64,000 nt of DNA from Pedobacter sp. MC2016-24 (lineage in GTDB: Bacteria > Bacteroidota > Bacteroidia > Sphingobacteriales > Sphingobacteriaceae), in assembly GCF_015223055.1 (NCBI RefSeq), contig NZ_JADFBX010000004.1, forward strand, positions 514,036-578,035, in the 5' to 3' direction. A program made the translations under genes and the position numbers. The notes beneath the pieces were generated by a model. It saw nothing but the letters and a program-made list of their open reading frames with translations, had not been told where the DNA came from and ran no database searches. Below, piece by piece: positions 26,171-33,354 of the stretch (its first letter is position 1; the number at the start of each line of letters is the position of its first letter).

Positions 26171-29100
26171 ATGAAAATGATTAGAAGGCCGGTTGTGGGG
26201 TTGTTGTTGATGTATCTCCTGCTCGCCTTTACTCCGGCTAAGGCCTTCCAGGACGATGAAAAGCAAAGCATGGCCCGGGTGAAGCAAATGGCCGAAAAGC
26301 TAATCGCTACAGGCTATTCGGCAGGGCAGGCTTATCAGGAAATATGGATCAGGGACTTTAACACCTTTGCAGGTCTGGCCTGCCATGTAAACGATACCAA
26401 AGAAATCAGGCAAATCCTGATCAACTTTCTGAAGTTTCAGCAAAACGATGGTGCCATTGTTGACGGTTACGTTGCTGTCGATAAAAAGGAGAAGTATCAA
26501 TATTATTATGCCAAATCGTTGCCGGGTTATGCGGCGCATAAAAATACCATTGAGACCGATCAGGAGAGCTCCCTGTTGCAGGCCGTTAAAAAGTATATCG
26601 ATTTTACTGGTGATACCGCTTTTTTACAGGAAGTTGTAGATGGAAAAACGGTGTCTGCCCGGTTGGAAAATGCACTCTTGTTTTTGTACAATAAGCGTTT
26701 TAGTAAAAAATACGGTTTGATATGGGGTGGAACAACAGCCGATTGGGGGGATGTGCAACCGGAAAATAAGGTCGGCATTGTACTCGATGAACATTCAAAC
26801 CTGGCCATTGACATTTATGACAATGCGATGCTGGTTATTGCCCTTGAAGGTTATACTTCCTTGCTGAAGCATGATCCGCAAAGAAAATCATTTTGGCTGA
26901 AGCGTTTGCAGGACTTGCGCAAAAATATCCGTACCCACCTTTGGGATGCAAAAAATCAAAAGTTTAAGCCCCACATTTATCTGTTGAATTCGCCTTTTCC
27001 AAAGGATTTCAATGAGAATGCAATCTATTACCATGGGGGTACCGCGGTTGCAATTCAGGCTGGTTTGCTGAGTAAAAAGGAGGTGTTGGCTGCTTACCAC
27101 AAAATGCTGGACAACCAGCAAAAAGCAGGGGCAGCCTCCATCGGTCTGACGCTTTATCCAGCCTATCCTAAAGGCTATTTTTTGCATCCCATCCTGACTT
27201 ATCCGTATACCTATCAGAATGGTGGCGACTGGACCTGGTTTGGGGCGAGAATGGTCACCCAGCTGGTCCGCTATGGCTATATCGAGGAAGCAAAAGCTGC
27301 ACTCAAACCAATGCTGGACCGGACAATTAAGTACAACGATTTTAACGAATGGTTCCTGATGGACAATACACCTGCACCTGGTACCGGATCTTATCGCGGT
27401 ACGGCCGGCGTGTTGTGGGAAGCGATTGTGGCCCTGGAACAACAGGCTGGAAACGGGGGAGGTTTGGAAGTCGACTATGTCAATACGACCATAGGCACTG
27501 CACACCGCGGCTTTCGGGACGACGTTGAAGGTGGTGGCACTTTTCCCTGTGTGAACCGGCCTTTTGCTATGACCAATTTTATACCCCAGACTACACAAAA
27601 TAAAATGGGGCTCGGACCTTATTTGTATGAAAGGGATACCATTATCGGGTTTCTGGCTACACATCAGCCAATGTTGTGGATGGGCGACTATGGCTATGTT
27701 TCGGTGATGCCGCAGGTGGGTAAGCTGAAAGTGATGCCTAAAGAACGCGGGATGCATTTTTCACATGATCGGGAAGTGGCAAAACCTTATTATTATTCGA
27801 CAGAATTGAACAATGAGGCCGGGCAACTGATCAAAGCCGAAACTTCTGCAGCCAGTCGCGCAGCACTTTATCGCTTTACTTTTCCTGAATCCAAGGATTC
27901 GAGATTTGTAATCCAGGGCATTAACCTCGCACCTGAACTGACCGATAGCGACAACGATTTTACCGAGCGTCTGCGCATATTGAAAGGTTATGTTTTTGTA
28001 GATACAGTCAGAAACTGCATCATCGGTTACAATCCCGACAGGCACGCTACGCAGCTTGGTCCTCCCTTACCAAATTTCAAAGGATATTTTGTCATCCAGT
28101 TCGACAAGCGGTTTAACTCATTCGGTACCTGGGACAATGGAATTACTACGGCCGGGCAAACCGAGCAATATGGCACACGAATGGGCGCTTATGTAAACTT
28201 TGAGACCAAAGCCAATGAGGTAGTCAAAGTAAAAGTCGCCACTTCATTTATCAGTGTGGAACAAGCTCTTGAAAATTTAAACCAGGAAATACCCCATTGG
28301 GATTTTGATGCTGTTGTTGCTGCTACACGCGAGGCATGGCAACAGCAGTTGCGTAAAATAAAAATTGATCAGGTCACAGCAGAGCAGCGTACTGTTTTTT
28401 ACACCGCGCTATTTCATACGATGTTATTTCCCAGGGAATTTTCTGAATACGGGCGGTACTATAGCGCCTTTGACGATAAGATTCATGCAGGTGTGTCTTA
28501 CAATGATTTTTCATTATGGGATACTTTCCGTGCACAGCATCCGCTGATGACCTTGCTACATCCGGAACGGGTAAATCCCATGGTCAGGTCCTTATTGCAA
28601 ATGTATCAAGAGGGTGGATGGTTGCCGAAATGGCCCAATCCGGGTTATACAAATATCATGATCGGTACACATGCCGACGCCATGATTTCTGATGCTTATG
28701 TGAAGGGCTTCAGGGGGTACAATGTCAACCTTGCCTGGGAGGCGATGATGAAAAATGCTACTGTTGCGCCTGAAAAAGATCTGGAGAAGAAATGGGGTGG
28801 CCGTGACATCTGGACAGGTATTGAGGCCAGGGCCGGACTAAGTGGTTTTTTGAAATACGGCTATGTTCCTGGCGGAGAAGTGATTGGTGAGTCTGTATCC
28901 AGGACCATAGAATTTGGCATCGACGACTGGTGCATTGCGCAGGTTGCCAAATCGATGGGTAAGCCCAAAGTATATCAGGAGCTGATTAAAAGAAGTAAGT
29001 ACTATAAAAACCTGTATAATCCCGCAACGGGATTTATGGCGCCTAAAGACAGGTTCGGGAATTGGGTGAGTAACGTGGATGAAGGTTTTACAGAAGGGAC

Positions 29101-29656
29101 AAAATGGACTTATCTTTTTGGTGCTATGCACGACGTGCCGGGTATGGTTAAGCTGTTTGGTGGCCCGGAGGTTTTTGCAAAAAAACTGGATGAAAATTTT
29201 CAAGGCAACCATTACCGTCATGACAATGAGCCGGGGCATCACTATGCGTATTTATATAATTATGCAGACCAGCCATGGAAAACCCAGGAATTGCTGCGTA
29301 AATATACATCAACCAATAATTACAGGAATGCGCCAATGGGCATCAATGGAAATGACGATTGCGGACAAACATCCGCCTGGTATATTTTCAGTGTAATGGG
29401 CTTTTATCCGCTGGTACCTGCTTCCAACCAATATGTCATTGGTGCAGCACAATTTCCATCGCTAAAAATCGAAGTTCAGAAAGGTAAGTATTTTGAAGTC
29501 AAGTCCGGAAACCTATCCGAAAAGAACCGGTACGTTAAAGCCGTCTTTTTAAACGGCATAAAGCTGAGGTCGTTTTTAATCAGTCATGCAGCTATTGTAA
29601 ATGGTGGTGTATTGGAATTTGTCATGACAGACCAGCCTTCCGAAAGTTTCAAATGA
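26171..29656 (+). CDS. Bimodular glycosidase: (alpha/alpha)6-barrel domain fused to GH92
   Basis: 1161 residues from ATG 26171, which starts a good signal peptide (VVGLLLMYLLLAFTPAKAFQ); an earlier ATG at 26153 overlaps susD. Residues about 30-435 resemble six-hairpin glycosidases of the amylo-alpha-1,6-glucosidase type (YQEIWIRDFNTFAG, LIWGGTTADWGD, NGGDWTWFGARMVTQLVRYG). From about 445 a complete GH92 module begins with the family's VDYVNTTIGTAHRG, then SLWDTFRAQHPLMTLL, Glu1020 in DNEPGHHYAYLYNY and GNDDCGQTSAWYIFSVMGFYP. Here, unlike the GH92 at 14486, all canonical residues are kept. The N-terminal module could trim another linkage on the same chain. The exact family of that module is uncertain. 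Confidence 0.88.
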   Translation: MKMIRRPVVGLLLMYLLLAFTPAKAFQDDEKQSMARVKQMAEKLIATGYSAGQAYQEIWIRDFNTFAGLACHVNDTKEIRQILINFLKFQQNDGAIVDGYVAVDKKEKYQYYYAKSLPGYAAHKNTIETDQESSLLQAVKKYIDFTGDTAFLQEVVDGKTVSARLENALLFLYNKRFSKKYGLIWGGTTADWGDVQPENKVGIVLDEHSNLAIDIYDNAMLVIALEGYTSLLKHDPQRKSFWLKRLQDLRKNIRTHLWDAKNQKFKPHIYLLNSPFPKDFNENAIYYHGGTAVAIQAGLLSKKEVLAAYHKMLDNQQKAGAASIGLTLYPAYPKGYFLHPILTYPYTYQNGGDWTWFGARMVTQLVRYGYIEEAKAALKPMLDRTIKYNDFNEWFLMDNTPAPGTGSYRGTAGVLWEAIVALEQQAGNGGGLEVDYVNTTIGTAHRGFRDDVEGGGTFPCVNRPFAMTNFIPQTTQNKMGLGPYLYERDTIIGFLATHQPMLWMGDYGYVSVMPQVGKLKVMPKERGMHFSHDREVAKPYYYSTELNNEAGQLIKAETSAASRAALYRFTFPESKDSRFVIQGINLAPELTDSDNDFTERLRILKGYVFVDTVRNCIIGYNPDRHATQLGPPLPNFKGYFVIQFDKRFNSFGTWDNGITTAGQTEQYGTRMGAYVNFETKANEVVKVKVATSFISVEQALENLNQEIPHWDFDAVVAATREAWQQQLRKIKIDQVTAEQRTVFYTALFHTMLFPREFSEYGRYYSAFDDKIHAGVSYNDFSLWDTFRAQHPLMTLLHPERVNPMVRSLLQMYQEGGWLPKWPNPGYTNIMIGTHADAMISDAYVKGFRGYNVNLAWEAMMKNATVAPEKDLEKKWGGRDIWTGIEARAGLSGFLKYGYVPGGEVIGESVSRTIEFGIDDWCIAQVAKSMGKPKVYQELIKRSKYYKNLYNPATGFMAPKDRFGNWVSNVDEGFTEGTKWTYLFGAMHDVPGMVKLFGGPEVFAKKLDENFQGNHYRHDNEPGHHYAYLYNYADQPWKTQELLRKYTSTNNYRNAPMGINGNDDCGQTSAWYIFSVMGFYPLVPASNQYVIGAAQFPSLKIEVQKGKYFEVKSGNLSEKNRYVKAVFLNGIKLRSFLISHAAIVNGGVLEFVMTDQPSESFK

Positions 29657-29675
29657 GCAAATTATTTATCTCCAA

Positions 29676-29689
29676 CATGTATATACAAG
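29676..29689 (+). promoter_or_regulatory. Third copy of the GntR-type operator, before the catabolic operon
   Basis: CATGTATATACAAG differs from the perfect palindrome at 14377 by one base. It sits in the 59-bp gap between the glycosidase and the aldolase gene, 26 bp before the ATG. No -7 element at the 20-bp spacing is present here; TATATTTA at 29704 is the nearest match. It may control an internal promoter or act as a roadblock. Confidence 0.65.
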
Positions 29690-29715
29690 TTATGAATTAA
29701 TCCTATATTTAAGAT

Positions 29716-30567
29716 ATGAAAAATTACAAGTTAAACAGGTTATTTAATCGTAAATCCGGCAACTGTTTCGATGTTGCCATTGACCATGGTTTTTTTAATG
29801 AGTACGCTTTTTTAAGTGGAATAGAAAACGTTCAGAAAGCAGTAGAGGTGCTGGTTGAGGCTGCTCCTGATGCGATCCAGTTAACCCTGGGCCAGGCGCA
29901 ATATTTACAGTCCATACCGGGAAGGGAAAAACCTTCATTGGTCTTGAGAACTGACGTGGCCAATGTATATGGCAAAGAACTGCCTACGACCTTATTTAGC
30001 CGGATGATTGAAAATCCGGTTGAGCAGGCCGTACGGCTAGACGCAACCTGTGTTGTGGTTAACCTTTTCAGCATTCCGGGCGCGCCCGAAGTAACGGATC
30101 AGTGTATCCAGAACATTTTGAAGCTTAAACCGCTTTGTGAGCAGTATGCTATGCCCTTAATGATTGAGCCACTGGTGTTCAGACCGAACCATGAGGCTGG
30201 TGGTTATATGGTGAATGGCGATCCCCAGCAAATTATTCCGCTGGTAAGGCAAGGGGTAGAACTGGGTGCGGATATCATCAAAGCAGATCCTACGGATGAC
30301 ATTGATCAATACCATAGAATCGTTGAAATCGCCGGCAATATTCCGGTGCTTGTACGCGGAGGTGGAAAAGCAACGGATGAAGAAATCCTGGACAGGACAT
30401 TCGGGTTGATGCAACAAGGGGTAAGGGGGATTGTTTACGGTAGAAATGTGATCCAACATGCAAATCCGGCAGGAATGACCAAGGCACTGATGGCAATTGT
30501 CCATGAAGGAGCCCGTCCCGCCGAAGTCATGCACCTGATCCAGTCGGCAAATTTAATCGCTCAATAA
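29716..30567 (+). CDS. Class I aldolase of the DeoC/FbaB/LsrF family
   Basis: 283 residues. The (beta/alpha)8 fold of this Schiff-base aldolase family is visible in FDVAIDHGFFNE (first strand, phosphate/substrate region), MIEPLVF, and GADIIKADPTDD, where Lys189 is the probable Schiff-base lysine, followed by VLVRGGGKATDEEI and GIVYGRNVIQ, which bind phosphate. It would split a ketose phosphate to dihydroxyacetone phosphate and an aldehyde. It starts an operon with an isomerase and a PfkB kinase, so the expected substrate is the 1-phosphate (or 1,6-bisphosphate) of the ketose made by them. Confidence 0.85.
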   Translation: MKNYKLNRLFNRKSGNCFDVAIDHGFFNEYAFLSGIENVQKAVEVLVEAAPDAIQLTLGQAQYLQSIPGREKPSLVLRTDVANVYGKELPTTLFSRMIENPVEQAVRLDATCVVVNLFSIPGAPEVTDQCIQNILKLKPLCEQYAMPLMIEPLVFRPNHEAGGYMVNGDPQQIIPLVRQGVELGADIIKADPTDDIDQYHRIVEIAGNIPVLVRGGGKATDEEILDRTFGLMQQGVRGIVYGRNVIQHANPAGMTKALMAIVHEGARPAEVMHLIQSANLIAQ

Positions 30568-30585
30568 TTATAAAAAAAAGTATAA

Positions 30586-31734
30586 ATGAAAACAGTGAAT
30601 ATAGGGATAATTGGTGGTGGTTTGATGGGAAAAGAGGCTGCAAGCGCCTTTGGAAGATGGTTTGCCTTAAACGATTTCCCGGTTAAGGTGGCCTTGACAG
30701 CCGTTTGTGACCTCAATCCGGAGGTCCTGTCGTGGTATGATGGTGTGCCTTCGGTAAAGTTAGTGACAACCGATTATAAAGAATTACTTGCCGATGCAGA
30801 TGTAGATGTGGTTTATGTGGCCTTGCCACATCATCTGCATCAAAAATATTATCTTGAAGTATTGGAATCCGGTAAAGACCTGTTGGGCGAGAAACCTTTT
30901 GGTATAGATCTGTTGGCTGCTTTAGAAATTAAAGCGGCTGCGGAGCAAATGGGTCGTTTTGTGCGCTGCAGTTCTGAAATGCCTTTTTTACCAGGTCCGC
31001 AAAGGGTCATTGAAGAAGTACGTTCGGGAAGGCTCGGTCAGATTATCGAAATTAAGAGCGGCTTCTTACATTCCAGCGATCTGGATCCGGATAAGCCCAT
31101 CAACTGGAAAAGGCAGAACCAGTTTTGCGGGGAAATTGGTGTGATGGGTGACCTGGGCATGCACGTGCTTCATGTACCCCTGAGGCTGGGCTGGAAGCCA
31201 CATCGCTTACACGCCCAGTTGCAAAAAATCATTACCGAAAGACCCGATGGCAAAGGTGGGATCGCCATTTGCGATACCTGGAACAATGCTGTCCTGAATA
31301 CAACAGTGCAGATTGATCAGGAGGATGTACCCATGACCCTGGAGATGAAACGTATTGCCCCAGGTGAAACCAATACCTGGTACATTGAGGTACTGGGTAC
31401 GCAGGGTGGTGTAAAATACAGCACCAAGGATACCAAAGCACTGTGGACATTCAAATGTGAAAAAGAGCAGGTATGGCAAAGAACAGATTTAGGTTTTAAA
31501 GGCATGCCTTTTCCAACCATAACGGGTGGTATTTTTGAACCTGGGTTTCCGGATTGCTTTATGCAGATGCTCGCCGCCTATGTTGCTGAAAGGGCAGGGG
31601 CTTTAGCAGGTAGGTTTGGCTGTGTAACCCCTCAGGAAGCATTGGACAGCCATTATGTATTCAATGCCGGCTTGAAGTCTTTTGCCAGTCAAACTGTAGA
31701 AAATATTCATTATCATCAGACTCAGCCCGTATGA
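30586..31734 (+). CDS. Gfo/Idh/MocA family NAD(P)-dependent sugar oxidoreductase
   Basis: 382 residues. The N-terminal Rossmann domain begins IGIIGGGLMG and has the family's EKP motif (GEKPFGIDLLAALEI); the C-terminal alpha/beta substrate domain includes GEIGVMGDLGMHVLHVPL, with the conserved Asp and His. Members oxidise or reduce sugar hydroxyls, or act in glycoside and epimerisation chemistry through a keto intermediate. The substrate is not determined. It is the second gene of the catabolic operon and overlaps the isomerase gene by 4 bp. Confidence 0.9.
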   Translation: MKTVNIGIIGGGLMGKEAASAFGRWFALNDFPVKVALTAVCDLNPEVLSWYDGVPSVKLVTTDYKELLADADVDVVYVALPHHLHQKYYLEVLESGKDLLGEKPFGIDLLAALEIKAAAEQMGRFVRCSSEMPFLPGPQRVIEEVRSGRLGQIIEIKSGFLHSSDLDPDKPINWKRQNQFCGEIGVMGDLGMHVLHVPLRLGWKPHRLHAQLQKIITERPDGKGGIAICDTWNNAVLNTTVQIDQEDVPMTLEMKRIAPGETNTWYIEVLGTQGGVKYSTKDTKALWTFKCEKEQVWQRTDLGFKGMPFPTITGGIFEPGFPDCFMQMLAAYVAERAGALAGRFGCVTPQEALDSHYVFNAGLKSFASQTVENIHYHQTQPV

Positions 31735-32303
31735 AGAGATCAACAATTAATCAAACAATAAGCGATGCGCGCAACTTCTTTGAACAAAATGGCTGGGCAT
31801 TGCCTCCAGCGCCGAGGTGGGATGTGACAGATTTTGGTTTGGGCGATTTTTCTACCTGTGGACTGGTACTGGTTAACCTGGCAGAAGAAACGGAGTATTG
31901 TGAAAAGCTGATGTATGCTACAAAGGGGCAGTTGACCCCTGCACATACCCACCTGAAAAAGAAGGAGGACATCATTTGCCGCAATGGGGTATTGGTGTTG
32001 CAATTGTGGACAAATGATCCGGCAAAGCCGGATACAAATCGTCAGCTCCAGGTTAAAGTAAACGGACAGTACCGGATGCACCATTCTGGCGCCCTGCTTG
32101 TGTTGCAGGCAGGCGAGCGGGTCACGATAGAATCCGGTGTATGGCATGCCTTTTTTCCTGATACTGCAGCATGCATTATTGGTGAGGTATCTACGGCCAA
32201 TGATGACCTGAACGACAATTACTTTTCAAATCCGGAAATTGGTCGTTTTTCTCACATTGACGAGGACGTTGCGGCAGATGTTAAACTTTTAAGCGATCAG
32301 TAA
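31731..32303 (+). CDS. D-lyxose ketol-isomerase family protein (cupin)
   Basis: 190 residues, somewhat shorter than the roughly 225 of typical members, from an abbreviated N-terminal part. Family blocks are clear: WDVTDFGLGDFSTCGLVLV, EKLMYATKGQLTPAHTHLKKKEDI (metal-binding His-x-His and Glu), WHAFFP (third His) and GEVSTANDDLNDNYF. Such manganese cupins interconvert D-lyxose and D-xylulose and also D-mannose and D-fructose, i.e. sugars with the D-lyxo/D-manno arrangement at C2-C3. Placed between an oxidoreductase and a PfkB kinase (3-bp gap), it should make the ketose that the kinase uses. Confidence 0.9.
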   Translation: MKRSTINQTISDARNFFEQNGWALPPAPRWDVTDFGLGDFSTCGLVLVNLAEETEYCEKLMYATKGQLTPAHTHLKKKEDIICRNGVLVLQLWTNDPAKPDTNRQLQVKVNGQYRMHHSGALLVLQAGERVTIESGVWHAFFPDTAACIIGEVSTANDDLNDNYFSNPEIGRFSHIDEDVAADVKLLSDQ

Positions 32304-32306
32304 TTT

Positions 32307-33329
32307 ATGAGAAATGGAATTTTGGTCGGCGGCAACTGGATCATTGATCAGGTTAAAGTGATCGATGTTTTTCCCGAGGAGGAAAAGCTGGTGAACATCC
32401 TGGTAGAATACAGTAGTAACGGGGGATCTGCCTATAACTTATTAAAAGGTCTGGTTAAACTTGGTGCAGATTTTCCGCTAAGCGGATTGGGACTTGTCGG
32501 AAATGACGAACGGGGATCGAAGATTATAGCAGAATGCCTGGAGTTGGGCATCGATGTCAGTCAGCTCAGGCAGGTCGATGCCCCTACATCTTATACCGAT
32601 GTCATGACCGTTAAACATACCGGGAAGCGTACTTTTTTTCATCAGCGCGGTGCAAATGCCTTGCTTGATGTTGACGATTTTGATTTTTCGGGTTCAAAGG
32701 CCAGGATTTTTCACCTGGGCTATCTGCTGCTGCTGGATCGACTGGACATCGTTGAGCCGGATGGTCAGAGCAGGGCTTCGATGGTTTTTAAAGCAGCGAA
32801 AGCTTCAGGTTATCTGACTTCTGCGGACATTGTAAGTGAGCGTTCAGATCGTTTTAAAGACATCATTCCTGCTGCTTTGCCCTATATCGATTACCTGTTT
32901 GTGAATGAATTTGAGGCGGCAATGCTGACCGGCATCGCAACTGTGTCCGCAACAGCTGAGCTGTTGCCGGATGCCTGTCAGCTTGCCGCATCAAAAATTA
33001 TAGAGATGGGGGTAAACCAATGGGTTGTGCTGCATTTTCCCGCCGGTGCCATTGCGGTGAGCAGGTCGGGAGCAGTATTGTTTCAGCCGAGCATCCAGGT
33101 TCCGGCTGAAAAAATAGCCGGGGCGGTCGGGGCTGGCGATGCTTTTGCTGCCGGGGTATTGATGGGGCTGCACGATGGCTTACCTATGGAAGCTTGTCTG
33201 GAACTTGGCGTATGTGCAGGTGCCTCTAGTTTATTTGCGGCGACCTCTTCTGACGGCATTTTACCTGCAGATGAATGTAGATTACTGGTCGGGGAATATG
33301 GTTTTAGAAATGAAACTATTAAAATTTAA
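32307..33329 (+). CDS. PfkB family carbohydrate kinase
   Basis: 340 residues. The ribokinase fold shows the N-terminal GGSAYNLLKGLVKLG motif (PfkB signature 1) and the C-terminal GAVGAGDAFAAGVLMGL motif with Asp278 as catalytic base (signature 2). It phosphorylates a sugar with ATP; given the isomerase before it and the class I aldolase at the head of the operon, phosphorylation of a ketose at O1 (as in ketohexokinase) is the best fit. Other PfkB substrates such as 2-keto-3-deoxy sugar acids cannot be excluded. Confidence 0.9.
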   Translation: MRNGILVGGNWIIDQVKVIDVFPEEEKLVNILVEYSSNGGSAYNLLKGLVKLGADFPLSGLGLVGNDERGSKIIAECLELGIDVSQLRQVDAPTSYTDVMTVKHTGKRTFFHQRGANALLDVDDFDFSGSKARIFHLGYLLLLDRLDIVEPDGQSRASMVFKAAKASGYLTSADIVSERSDRFKDIIPAALPYIDYLFVNEFEAAMLTGIATVSATAELLPDACQLAASKIIEMGVNQWVVLHFPAGAIAVSRSGAVLFQPSIQVPAEKIAGAVGAGDAFAAGVLMGLHDGLPMEACLELGVCAGASSLFAATSSDGILPADECRLLVGEYGFRNETIKI

Positions 33330-33354
33330 TTAAAGATTGTATCTTGATCTCCTC

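Noticed and set aside
26888..27757. Minus-strand open frame of 289 codons
   Set aside because: It lies wholly within the bimodular glycosidase gene, whose plus-strand frame has clear GH motifs; the minus-strand product has no recognisable domain and an odd His/Cys/Ile-rich composition.
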